Source: SAR116 cluster bacterium AG-321-A13 (GTDB lineage Bacteria; Pseudomonadota; Alphaproteobacteria; Puniceispirillales; Marisalimonadaceae). Taken from it: 51,238 nt of DNA. Within the stretch, counting starts at the first letter, position 1. The number at the start of each line of letters is the position of its first letter. The stretch covers positions 1 to 51,238 of the forward strand of contig QBXD01000006.1 of the NCBI GenBank assembly GCA_003283875.1, in the 5' to 3' direction. This document shows, in pieces, positions 1 to 7,933 of this stretch. The position numbers and the translations under genes were made by a program. The notes under the pieces were generated by a model. That model did no database searches. It worked only from the letters and a program-made list of their open reading frames with translations, and had not been told where the DNA came from.

Positions 1-2
1 CA

Positions 3-455
3 GTTCATAGATTATGGGAACCAATCAAGGAAAAACAAAGTCCATCTTCTCCATATGGAGCTAAATTCTCTGTTCCTTATTGTATTGCCGTCGGACTTAT
101 TGACGGAGTTGCTGGACTAAAACAATTTACAGAAAAACGTTTAAAAGACCCAGAAATAACAAAGCTATCTCAAAAAATTAATTATGAAATTAATCCTAAC
201 GATGAATATCCTAAAAATTATTCTGGTGATATTTCTGTTTTTATGAAAAATGGAGATGTTTTGTCAGCCAAACAAGATTGTTTAAGAGGGGGAAGAAAAG
301 CTCCCTTAAGTTTTGAAGAAGCTGTTGACAAATTTCATGCTAATTTAGACTTTGCAAATATAAAAAGAAATGAGATTAAAAAACTTAAATTTTTAGTTGA
401 TAATATTTTCAGTTGTAAAGATTTAAGCGAGCTAGAAAATATTGATTTCAGTTAA
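3..455 (+). CDS. MmgE/PrpD family protein, C-terminal part
   Basis: The reading frame is open from the first bases of the window and encodes about 150 residues, so the 5' part lies outside. The segment with PYGAKFSVPYCIAVGLIDG, followed by KDPEI..L..KI.YEI, is the typical C-terminal region of the MmgE/PrpD (2-methylcitrate dehydratase-like) family. Members dehydrate or isomerise small carboxylic acids, but the substrate cannot be told from this fragment. An internal ATG at 243 is not the real start, because the family match continues well upstream of it. The gene ends tail-to-tail with the next one, overlapping it by 4 bp. Confidence 0.85.
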   Translation, partial: VHRLWEPIKEKQSPSSPYGAKFSVPYCIAVGLIDGVAGLKQFTEKRLKDPEITKLSQKINYEINPNDEYPKNYSGDISVFMKNGDVLSAKQDCLRGGRKAPLSFEEAVDKFHANLDFANIKRNEIKKLKFLVDNIFSCKDLSELENIDFS

Positions 456-1462
456 TCAATCTTTTCACAACCTTTCCCTAATATTAAGTCAAAAAATCTT
501 TTCCACTTAGCTTTATAATTAGTTCTATTAACAACCCAATCTACATGCTCAGATTTGTCCTTCTTAGGATTTATTTGAATACCCCATAAACCATCAACTT
601 CATTTGGTACCGCAGAATATCTTACATCAGTTATAATATTTTTTTGATTTCCAAAACCTAAATAACCTTGAGAAAACCAATCGAACCTCTGAATATCCTT
701 ATATTGTTGACTATTCTGACTTAATTCCATGAAACTTATTGATGTATCTAGTTTTTTTATTTTGGTTCCCTTACAATATTCAGATTTTGAAAGCAATCTA
801 ACTGCATCTACATAGTAAAAACCATTATATTCATATATAACTTTCCACAAAAATAGATTTCCTAAACTTGGCTTAACTGTTAATCTTTTACTTTCATGCC
901 CTCTTAAATTAGCGATAGATTGACCAATATTCTCTGCACGATTTTCTTGAAATAATCCTACTGAAAGATAAAGAAAAATATAAAAAAGACCAAAAAAAGT
1001 AATCAATTTATTTTTCTTTAAAATTGCAATAATTATTAAAAAAATTATGGGAATAGTTAAAAGTGGATCAACAACAGATATGTTATTCCATGAAATTCTT
1101 TCATCAGTAAATGGCCATAAAAGTTGTGTTCCATAACTTGTACAAGCATCTAAAAATCCGTGAGTTGCATATCCAATAAAACAATAAAAGTACGTTTCCT
1201 TCCAACTTAAAAATTGACTTGAAAATAAACGTACAAATAAAGTAACAATCAAAGCCCCTAAAGGAATAAATATTAATGAATGAGTGAATTGCCTATGATA
1301 TTCCAATTTCAACAAAGGATCTGAGTTTGATCTTATTAATATATCTAAATCAGGAGCTAAACCGGCGAGACAACCAATTATTGAGCAAACAAGAATTTTC
1401 TTTTTATTCGATATCGTCTGAGCAAAAATTGCTCCAAACGCACCTTGACTTACAGGATCCAT
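452..1462 (-). CDS. Membrane-bound DUF457/YdjM-type putative metal-dependent hydrolase
   Basis: The 336-aa protein opens with MDPVSQGAFGAIFAQ and continues with GLAPDLDIL and EYHRQFTHSL. This is the hallmark N-terminus of the YdjM/DUF457 family of inner-membrane proteins with conserved Asp and His residues, annotated as putative metal-dependent hydrolases. Several hydrophobic segments fill the first 170 residues. The C-terminal half is soluble, as in the longer members of the family. The physiological substrate is unknown. The gene is divergent from the monooxygenase at 1567 and shares about 100 bp of promoter region with it. Family assignment is firm; biochemical role is not. Confidence 0.85.
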   Translation of the reverse strand: MDPVSQGAFGAIFAQTISNKKKILVCSIIGCLAGLAPDLDILIRSNSDPLLKLEYHRQFTHSLIFIPLGALIVTLFVRLFSSQFLSWKETYFYCFIGYATHGFLDACTSYGTQLLWPFTDERISWNNISVVDPLLTIPIIFLIIIAILKKNKLITFFGLFYIFLYLSVGLFQENRAENIGQSIANLRGHESKRLTVKPSLGNLFLWKVIYEYNGFYYVDAVRLLSKSEYCKGTKIKKLDTSISFMELSQNSQQYKDIQRFDWFSQGYLGFGNQKNIITDVRYSAVPNEVDGLWGIQINPKKDKSEHVDWVVNRTNYKAKWKRFFDLILGKGCEKID

Positions 1463-1566
1463 TTAACAAACCAAAATAATTAAAATTATATTCTATACAC
1501 TAAGATTTCTTGACTGTTTATATTTTTTTCTTTTAACTTATTAAGCATATCAAAGAGGAATTTTAA

Positions 1567-3180
1567 ATGAACCACACCCATTCATCCACCAAAGAATATG
1601 ACGCCATAATTGTAGGAGCTGGCTTTTCAGGTTTATATCAGTTGATATGCCTGAGAGATCAGCTTGGTCTTAATTGTTTAGTACTTGAGACAGGGGATGA
1701 TGTTGGAGGAACATGGTACTGGAATCGTTATCCGGGTGCACGATGTGATACGGAGAGCCACGCATATTCTTATTATTTTTCAGATGAACTGTTAAAAGAG
1801 TGGACATGGTCAGAAAGATACCCAGGTCATGAAGAAATTAGAAAATATATGAATTTTGTTGCTAGTAAGTTTGATCTTAAAAAAAATATTCTATTCAAGC
1901 AAAAAGTAACAAGCGCTAAATTTATAGAAGATAGTAATAATTGGTATGTAACAACTGATAATAATAATTTTAAATGTAAATTTCTAATTACGGCAGTGGG
2001 ATGTTTGTCAAACACCAATATTCCTAAAATCAAAGGGTTAGAAGATTTTGAGGGTAGTTATTACCATACAGGAAACTGGCCGAAAGATGGTGTTTCATTT
2101 GTAAATAAAACAGTAGGACAAATTGGAACAGGTTCTACAGGTATACAAGCAGTACCTGTTATTGCAGCTGAGGCTAAACATTTAACAGTTTTTCAAAGAA
2201 CAGCTAATTATAGTATTCCTGCCCGGAACAAACCATTAACAGAAGAATTTAAAAAACAAGTTAAAGAAAATTTTCAATATTATAAAGATCTTATTAAAAG
2301 AACACCTAACGCACATCCTTTTGAAATTTCAGATCGTCTTGTTTCTGATGTTAATTCAGTAGAGATGAATAATATTTATGAAAAAGCATGGGAAAAAGGT
2401 GGCTTACAATTTCGAGCAGTGTTTAATGACTTAGTTACAAACCTCGAGGCCAACAACACGGCATCTGATTTTATAAAAAACAAAATCAATAATACCGTTT
2501 TAAACAAAAAATTTGCTTCTATTTTGTCTGATATTGACCACCCTTACGCAGGCAAAAGGCCACCTATAGATAGTAATTATTTTGAGACTTATAATAGAGA
2601 TAATGTTAACCTTATAGATCTTAGGCGTGATCCAATTAAATGTATAAATAAGAATGGAATAGAAACTGAAAAAAACCATATTGATTTAGATATTATTGTG
2701 TTTGCTACTGGTTATGATGCTATGACTGGACCGCTTTTAAATATGAATATATTTGGAAAAAATAATTTAAAATTAAAAGATGTCTGGAGAGAAGGGCCAA
2801 AAACATTTTTAGGACTTCAAATTCCTGGTTTTCCAAATTTATTCACTATAACTGGACCTGGTAGCCCTTCAGTTTTAACAAACATGCCAATGGCAATAGA
2901 ACAACATGTAGAATGGATAAGAGATTGTATAAGCTTTATGATTAAAAAAGAATATACTACCATTGAAGCACGTTCAAATTTAGCAAAAAAATGGGGTCAA
3001 GAAGTAAACAGAGTTGCTAATAAAACATTATTACCTACCGTTAAACATTCTTGGTATTTGGGCGCCAATATTCCTGGTAAACCTCGTGTATTTATGCCCT
3101 ACGCAGGCGGACTTCCAAGATATAGTAAAATATGTGATGACGTTAAAAAAAATAATTTTGAAGATTTTATTTTAGCATAA
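1567..3180 (+). CDS. Flavin-containing Baeyer-Villiger-type monooxygenase
   Basis: The 537-aa protein has two Rossmann motifs: GAGFSG at residues 17-22 for FAD and GTGSTG at 187-192 for NADPH. Between them is FEGSYYHTGNWP (161-172), which fits the Baeyer-Villiger fingerprint FxGxxxHxxxWP. The segment GGTWYWNRYPGARCD (47-61) is typical of the cyclohexanone/phenylacetone monooxygenase group. Such enzymes insert oxygen into cyclic or linear ketones using NADPH and O2. A clear AGAGGA ribosome site precedes the ATG. It stands alone next to aromatic-acid genes, so a role in catabolism of a ring or terpenoid ketone is plausible, but the substrate is inference. Confidence 0.92.
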   Translation: MNHTHSSTKEYDAIIVGAGFSGLYQLICLRDQLGLNCLVLETGDDVGGTWYWNRYPGARCDTESHAYSYYFSDELLKEWTWSERYPGHEEIRKYMNFVASKFDLKKNILFKQKVTSAKFIEDSNNWYVTTDNNNFKCKFLITAVGCLSNTNIPKIKGLEDFEGSYYHTGNWPKDGVSFVNKTVGQIGTGSTGIQAVPVIAAEAKHLTVFQRTANYSIPARNKPLTEEFKKQVKENFQYYKDLIKRTPNAHPFEISDRLVSDVNSVEMNNIYEKAWEKGGLQFRAVFNDLVTNLEANNTASDFIKNKINNTVLNKKFASILSDIDHPYAGKRPPIDSNYFETYNRDNVNLIDLRRDPIKCINKNGIETEKNHIDLDIIVFATGYDAMTGPLLNMNIFGKNNLKLKDVWREGPKTFLGLQIPGFPNLFTITGPGSPSVLTNMPMAIEQHVEWIRDCISFMIKKEYTTIEARSNLAKKWGQEVNRVANKTLLPTVKHSWYLGANIPGKPRVFMPYAGGLPRYSKICDDVKKNNFEDFILA

Positions 3181-3184
3181 ATAC

Positions 3185-3661
3185 TCAAGTCTCTGAAAGC
3201 TGTTGTATTTTATTTATATTAGTTCTAATTTTTTTAATTCTCTCTTCAATTAAATTTTTCTTTGGAGGTGACTTTGAGTCAAGTTGGTCTAGTAACATTG
3301 ATATTTCATTTGCTAATTCATTGCTCTGTTTATTAGAATCTATCAATCTTATTTGTGTTTTCCTTATTAATGCACTGAGTATTACGTTAGATTTAATCAT
3401 TTTAGTAAAATATGATTTTGGTATTTTTTTTGCTACTAACTTTTGGGCACATACCCTTGCAGTTACCGTTCTAGGCACATCTAACAGTATGGAACTTTCT
3501 CCAAAGATTTCACCTATCCCTAACCTATTTAGTTTTAAACCATCTTTTGTTTCTAAATTGACATATCCTTCTAATATTAAATATGCCTCTTTTGGTAAAC
3601 TCCCAGCTTCATATATAACTTCACCTGGTTCCCATATGGCTGACTTTCCGTTATCTAACAT
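3185..3661 (-). CDS. Cyclic-nucleotide-binding domain protein without a DNA-binding domain
   Basis: I place the start at the ATG at 3661 (158 aa), because a GAGGAA ribosome site sits about 8 nt upstream; a TTG 18 nt further upstream is also possible. The protein is a cNMP-binding beta-roll of the CRP type, with the motif IGEIFGESSIL followed by PRTVTARV at the phosphate-binding cassette. After the helix bundle there is a charged, probably coiled-coil tail of about 45 residues instead of a helix-turn-helix. It therefore probably acts as a sensor or adaptor rather than a classical CRP regulator. It lies downstream of the pobA-pcaHG genes on the same strand. Confidence 0.85.
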   Translation of the reverse strand: MLDNGKSAIWEPGEVIYEAGSLPKEAYLILEGYVNLETKDGLKLNRLGIGEIFGESSILLDVPRTVTARVCAQKLVAKKIPKSYFTKMIKSNVILSALIRKTQIRLIDSNKQSNELANEISMLLDQLDSKSPPKKNLIEERIKKIRTNINKIQQLSET

Positions 3662-3694
3662 ATAAAGTTTCCTCTTCAAATTATCTTAGATTAG

Positions 3695-3886
3695 TCAACC
3701 AGTAATTTTTAATGGCTCCATCCAAAAGATATAACCATAAAATATTAAATAACAGTAAAACAGACCATAAGCCCACCATGGTTTAGGTTTAAATTTTTTA
3801 CTTTCTTCCTCAATTATTTCTAATTCTTCTTTGTAATTTTTATAATGATTCATCATAAAATTAGATCTAGCCAATAATTTCTCCAT
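3695..3886 (-). CDS. Small single-pass membrane protein, function unknown
   Basis: The 63-aa product has a charged N-terminal half containing EELEIIEEESKKFKPK, and one hydrophobic segment rich in Tyr and Trp near residues 38-56. I recognise no family. It is the next gene after pcaG (14 nt gap) and is followed 33 nt later by the cNMP-binding protein. This spacing suggests a common transcript with the aromatic genes. An internal Met pair at residues 11-12 offers another start. No strong ribosome site is visible. Confidence 0.55.
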   Translation of the reverse strand: MEKLLARSNFMMNHYKNYKEELEIIEEESKKFKPKPWWAYGLFYCYLIFYGYIFWMEPLKITG

Positions 3887-3900
3887 CTTAATTTAAAGTA

Positions 3901-4482
3901 TCAAATATCTAAAAATATTGTTTCTTTATCACCCTGTAAAAATATATCAAATAAAAAAATATCTTCATCAATTTTTTTTGCTACTAAGCTACTCACATCA
4001 TTTCTGCTATTCCTTACAATGGACAAAAGAGGATCACTAGTTAAATCGTCACCTTCAAAATATATCCTGGTGTTAAGTGTCATATTTAATCCTCTAGATG
4101 ATATTGATAATAATATATGAGGACTTTGTGCTTTGCCATCAATGTCATTAATAAACCCAGGTTTTAAAGTATATAGATTAAATTTCTTAGTTAAAGTGTC
4201 TGGAACAAATCGAGCAAAACCACATTCAGGTGAATACACTCCATTTTCATCACTTTGCCAAGATTCGAGCATGATATCGTCTAAAGCTTTACCATTACCG
4301 TCAAATACTGAACCAGTAATCTTTATAAACTTGTCATAATCTCTGTTGGCAAAAGGTTTCACACCCAAATCCGTGTCAAAAATTCCCTCGATATTTATTG
4401 CATTAGGTAAACATCCAATATGAAGAAAAGGACCGGCTGTTTGGAATGGTGTTTCATCTAGAACTGTTTTTATATCACTCAA
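3901..4482 (-). CDS. pcaG: Protocatechuate 3,4-dioxygenase, alpha subunit
   Basis: The 193-aa protein starts ...TVLDETPFQTAGPFLHIGC..., the standard N-terminus of the PcaG alpha chain, and has the intradiol dioxygenase beta-sandwich (LESWQSDENGVY, RIYFEGD). As expected for the alpha subunit it lacks the iron ligands, which sit in PcaH. With PcaH it opens protocatechuate to 3-carboxy-cis,cis-muconate, the first ring-cleavage step of the beta-ketoadipate pathway. The start is TTG, supported by AGGAGG about 9 nt upstream. The ribosome site lies inside the end of pcaH, only 1 nt separates the genes, and coupling is likely. Confidence 0.95.
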   Translation of the reverse strand: MSDIKTVLDETPFQTAGPFLHIGCLPNAINIEGIFDTDLGVKPFANRDYDKFIKITGSVFDGNGKALDDIMLESWQSDENGVYSPECGFARFVPDTLTKKFNLYTLKPGFINDIDGKAQSPHILLSISSRGLNMTLNTRIYFEGDDLTSDPLLSIVRNSRNDVSSLVAKKIDEDIFLFDIFLQGDKETIFLDI

Positions 4483-4483
4483 T

Positions 4484-5206
4484 TTATAATCCCTCCTTCC
4501 TATTTTCGAAAAAAGTTTGATTGGTACCTCTTAAAATAATATCGAACTTATAAGATAATAATTTTTGTGTGTTGGACCTTGATGTGTCAAGTGTACTTGT
4601 TAAACTTTGTTTAGCTTTTTCATCAGGTATTGAATTTACCATAGGGCAAGAATTTATAAGAGGATCGCCTTCAAAATACATTTGAGTAATTAACCTCTGA
4701 CCAAAACTCTTTCCAAATACAGAGAAATGAATATGCATTGGTCTCCATTCTATTCCACGATTTGGATATGGATATGGGCCAGGTTGAATTGTAATAAATT
4801 CGTAATACCCTTTTGAACAAGTTATAGATCTACCGCAACCAGCAAAATTAGGATCAATAGGAGCAGTGTTATTATCATTATGATGAAGATATTTACCTGC
4901 AGCATTGGCTTGCCAAATTTCAATAAGTGCTCCTTCAATTGGATTGGAAAATTGATCAGAAATTCTTCCAAAAACAATTATTTTGTGCCCTATTGGTAAA
5001 GTATTATTCTTTGAGAAGTTTAATGTTAAATCATTATCTAGTTTGCCTATAATATTTTTATTAAAAACAGGACCAGAAATCTCCGTTGATGTAGATGAAA
5101 AAGAAATCTTTTTATTTTTAGGGGCCCTTGAACAGCTAGACTTGTAATCAGGAAAGTTTAATTGAGGATGTTTTTTAGGATTTCTTTTTATAAGTCCTTC
5201 AACCAT
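4484..5206 (-). CDS. pcaH: Protocatechuate 3,4-dioxygenase, beta subunit (iron-binding)
   Basis: The 240-aa protein carries the intradiol dioxygenase core GALIEIWQANAAGKY. The four non-heme Fe(III) ligands are visible as Tyr106, Tyr145 (GPYPYPN), His158 and His160 (RPMHIHF). Their spacing of 39, 13 and 2 residues is identical to the Pseudomonas putida enzyme (Tyr408, Tyr447, His460, His462). It is therefore predicted to be catalytically competent together with PcaG. It is preceded by pobA on the same strand with a 37-nt gap, so hydroxylation of 4-hydroxybenzoate and ring cleavage are encoded together. No pcaB, pcaC or pcaD is present in this window. Confidence 0.96.
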   Translation of the reverse strand: MVEGLIKRNPKKHPQLNFPDYKSSCSRAPKNKKISFSSTSTEISGPVFNKNIIGKLDNDLTLNFSKNNTLPIGHKIIVFGRISDQFSNPIEGALIEIWQANAAGKYLHHNDNNTAPIDPNFAGCGRSITCSKGYYEFITIQPGPYPYPNRGIEWRPMHIHFSVFGKSFGQRLITQMYFEGDPLINSCPMVNSIPDEKAKQSLTSTLDTSRSNTQKLLSYKFDIILRGTNQTFFENRKEGL

Positions 5207-5243
5207 CTTTTTTCCTAGAATAATAAATTAATCACAAATTGAT

Positions 5244-6413
5244 TTAGTAAGGTAAACCTACGTAATTTTCGGCTAAAACAGTTTGGGATGCAACTGAATT
5301 TTCTAAATATTCTAATTCGGAATCTTGTATACGTTGATCAAATGATGTTTGATCGGGGAACTTATGAAAAGTTGTTGTCATCCACCAACTAAATCTAATT
5401 GCCTTCCAAACTCTTGATAAAGCTTTTGAAGAATAAATATCTAAATCATCATTTATTTCGAACTTATAATATTGTTCAAAAGCTTTATATAAATAATAGA
5501 CGTCTGAAAAAGCTAAATTTAAACCTTTTGCACCAGTAGGTGGTACAATATGAGCAGCGTCTCCAACTAAAAATAACTTTTTCCAGCTCATTGGTTCGCA
5601 TACGAATGATCTTAGGGGTGCAATAGATTTTTCTATTGATTGTCCAGTCATAATTGTGTCCGCAGCTTCTGTTGGAAGCCTTTTTTTTAATTCATCCCAA
5701 AACTTTATATCTGGCCAATCTTCAATTTTGTCATTCAAGGATGTCTGAATATAATATCTACTTAAATTCTGGTTTCTCATAGAGGCTAAAGCAAAACCAC
5801 TTCCATGATTTGCGTAAATTAGTTCGTCACTTACAGGAGATGTTTCAGATAAGATACCTAGCCATCCAAATGGATAAACCCTTTCATGGGTTCTAATAAT
5901 ATTCTTTGGTATAGTGCTTCTACTAATTCCGTGGTATCCATCACAGCCCACAATAAAATCACAAGTGATTTTTGTTTCAATACCATTTTTTTTAAAAGTT
6001 ACATATGGATTTTCTGTATCGATTTCCTTAGGAAGTACCTCTTCAGCATTATTTATTATAGTTCCATTTTCTTTTTGTATAATTTCATATAAATCTTTTG
6101 TTACTTCAGTTTGACCATAAACAGTTACATATTTATTAGTTAATTTTTTTAGATTTATTCTAAATCCATGGTTCTTAAAAGATAATTGTATTCCGTCATG
6201 TTTAAAGCCTTCTTTTTCTAATCTACCAGAAACACCGGCCATTTTTAGCATTTCTATAGTTCCACTTTCTAAAACTCCTGCCCTAATTCTTCCAATTACA
6301 TGTTCTTGGGATTGTTTTTCAAGAACCACATTATCAATACCTGCTAAAAATAAAAGTCTTGATAACAACAAGCCTGAAGGACCTCCTCCTATTATAACAA
6401 TATTTGTTTTCAT
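5244..6413 (-). CDS. pobA: 4-hydroxybenzoate 3-monooxygenase
   Basis: The 389-aa FAD enzyme has the N-terminal GGGPSGLLLSRLL dinucleotide motif. It also has the family signature RAGVLESGT near residue 44, and the second FAD motif LVGDAAHIVPPTGAKGLNLA. Length and motifs match PobA, which uses NADPH and O2 to make protocatechuate from 4-hydroxybenzoate. It is the first gene of the pobA-pcaH-pcaG block, so substrate entry and ring cleavage are co-expressed. No PobR or PcaQ-type regulator is adjacent. The lower aromatic pathway must lie elsewhere. Confidence 0.95.
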   Translation of the reverse strand: MKTNIVIIGGGPSGLLLSRLLFLAGIDNVVLEKQSQEHVIGRIRAGVLESGTIEMLKMAGVSGRLEKEGFKHDGIQLSFKNHGFRINLKKLTNKYVTVYGQTEVTKDLYEIIQKENGTIINNAEEVLPKEIDTENPYVTFKKNGIETKITCDFIVGCDGYHGISRSTIPKNIIRTHERVYPFGWLGILSETSPVSDELIYANHGSGFALASMRNQNLSRYYIQTSLNDKIEDWPDIKFWDELKKRLPTEAADTIMTGQSIEKSIAPLRSFVCEPMSWKKLFLVGDAAHIVPPTGAKGLNLAFSDVYYLYKAFEQYYKFEINDDLDIYSSKALSRVWKAIRFSWWMTTTFHKFPDQTSFDQRIQDSELEYLENSVASQTVLAENYVGLPY

Positions 6414-6441
6414 TAAAACTATTCCTTGGAAGCTATAATAA

Positions 6442-6828
6442 TTACTTCAAATATATTACCAACAAAAAAACAGCTACAGTTATTTGAACAAAATTAATAA
6501 AAACTGAAAACTTGTGTAATTTATCGAATTTATCATTATTGTTTTCATCTTTTGCCTTATTAATCATTGGCATTAAAATTTGTCTAGAAAATAGAAAGCC
6601 AAGCATAATAAAAGAAAAAACTATTAAAGAAATATTACTTTTTTCAAAAATGGATAAAACAATACCAGATGAACTTAAAATAAAGCCAAAAAGATAATAT
6701 TTAGGAAAAAAAATTCTCAAAAATCTAGATGACTGCTTTTCGTCTAAAACTTTAAATACTGAGGTGGCAACTACTAGTGGAAAAAAAATCATAAAACTTA
6801 AAATAGCACCCGCAACAAATATTAACAA
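6442..6828 (-). CDS. DUF4149 family membrane protein
   Basis: The 128-aa protein has four hydrophobic segments and the DUF4149/TMEM205-like pattern: FFPLVVATSVFKVL near the N-terminus, then RQILMPMINKAKDE, and a late HKFSVFINFVQI. The role of the family is unknown. The start is TTG, supported by GAGGAGA at 7 nt spacing; an upstream in-frame ATG is followed at once by a stop codon. It lies just upstream of pobA on the same strand with a 28-nt gap, so the two may share a promoter located before hpt. Confidence 0.75.
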   Translation of the reverse strand: MLIFVAGAILSFMIFFPLVVATSVFKVLDEKQSSRFLRIFFPKYYLFGFILSSSGIVLSIFEKSNISLIVFSFIMLGFLFSRQILMPMINKAKDENNNDKFDKLHKFSVFINFVQITVAVFLLVIYLK

Positions 6829-6933
6829 ATCTATCTCCTCATAAATTAATTTTTTTCTAAAAATTAGATGTTTTAAAATTTAATAATATAATACAATATA
6901 TACTATTTTTAAAAAAATTCTTGAGAAATAATA

Positions 6934-7476
6934 ATGAATGAAAATGTAATATCCTACTCGGTTGATACTCTTATTTCAAAAGATCAAATCAAAACAAGAA
7001 TTACTGAACTGGGACGGGAAGTAAACCAATTTTATAAAAATACAAATAAACTTCTTGTTGTTGGATTATTAAGAGGATCCTTTGTGTTTATTGCAGATTT
7101 AGTCCGTGAATTAAAAATACCAGTAGAGGTAGATTTTATGACAGCATCTAGTTATGGCAACTCTATGCAATCATCCAATAATATAAGAATATTAACAGAC
7201 TTAAACACAGATATAAAAAACCTAGATGTCTTGTTAGTTGAAGATATTATTGATACTGGTCATACACTTAATCAAGTTATTAAATTGCTAAATAATAGGA
7301 AACCGAAAAGTCTTGAAGTTTGCTGTTTATTAAATAAATTTTCTAGGCGCGAAACAAATGTTGAAAGTAAGTGGGTAGGTTTTGATATACCTGACGAGTT
7401 TGTTGTAGGATATGGCATCGATTATGCTCAAGACAACAGACATTTACCTTTTATTGGAAAAGTAGTTCAGAAATAA
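6934..7476 (+). CDS. hpt: Hypoxanthine phosphoribosyltransferase
   Basis: The 180-aa protein matches bacterial HPRT in length. It has the PRPP-binding motif VEDIIDTGHTL at residues 102-112, an N-terminal GLLRGSFVFIADL segment and the late FVVGYGIDYAQ.RHLP purine-binding region. It salvages hypoxanthine (and probably guanine) to the nucleotide using PRPP. It is a single-gene unit, divergent from the DUF4149/pobA genes, with an AT-rich promoter region of about 100 bp. An inverted repeat directly follows its stop codon. Confidence 0.95.
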   Translation: MNENVISYSVDTLISKDQIKTRITELGREVNQFYKNTNKLLVVGLLRGSFVFIADLVRELKIPVEVDFMTASSYGNSMQSSNNIRILTDLNTDIKNLDVLLVEDIIDTGHTLNQVIKLLNNRKPKSLEVCCLLNKFSRRETNVESKWVGFDIPDEFVVGYGIDYAQDNRHLPFIGKVVQK

Positions 7477-7479
7477 GTT

Positions 7480-7545
7480 GGGAATAGCTTAATTTATTTA
7501 CCGTTTAGGTAGGATAATCGTGGAGATTTACAAAAAGCTATTCCC
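7480..7545. repeat. Long-range inverted repeat after hpt, possible structured RNA
   Basis: GGGAATAGCTT at 7480-7490 is exactly complementary to AAGCTATTCCC at 7535-7545. Inside the 44-nt intervening segment is a small hairpin, TACC-GTTTA-GGTA (7499-7511). There is no T-tract after the outer stem, so this is not a standard intrinsic terminator. It could be a 3'-UTR structure or a small RNA. The overall length is tRNA-like, but no T-arm can be found. Confidence 0.5.
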
Positions 7546-7589
7546 ATTAATAAACTACTGCAAATCACATGCCAAATTGATACTTCATT

Positions 7590-7913
7590 TTACTCTATTT
7601 TAATAAAGTTTTCTAAATTCATTTTATCTGAGTATTCAACTTCACATTCACCAGTAACTCTAGAAACAGATCCTCCCATTTCTTTAATATCTTGCCAAAA
7701 CTGATCTGTCCAAGCAGATCTTTCTTTTAAAGCATAATCTTTATCTTTAAATACATGAAAAATTTCTACTTGTGTGTCGGTAACACTCAAAAAACTCCTT
7801 AAAATTAATCCCCCATCTTCAAACATGTATTTACTTTTTGATTTAAGTCGATCAAGAATAGCCTCTCTGGCTAATTTGTTTTGAAATTTAATTGTAATTG
7901 TAGTCCCAAACAT
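7590..7913 (-). CDS. Small conserved-looking protein, possible dimeric alpha/beta-barrel
   Basis: The 107-aa soluble protein has alternating strands and helices. A central segment, VEIFHVFKDKDYALKERSAW, resembles the antibiotic-biosynthesis-monooxygenase-like ferredoxin fold, but I cannot assign a family with certainty. It has no signal peptide or cysteine motif. It follows the zinc alcohol dehydrogenase with a 20-nt gap on the same strand and probably shares its transcript. Confidence 0.6.
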   Translation of the reverse strand: MFGTTITIKFQNKLAREAILDRLKSKSKYMFEDGGLILRSFLSVTDTQVEIFHVFKDKDYALKERSAWTDQFWQDIKEMGGSVSRVTGECEVEYSDKMNLENFIKIE

Positions 7914-7933
7914 TTTTTAGCTTTCCCTATTTA

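Noticed and set aside
7480-7545. tRNA-like element after hpt
   Set aside because: The outer stem resembles an acceptor stem, but there is no T-arm consensus (GGTTCGA-like) or anticodon arm.
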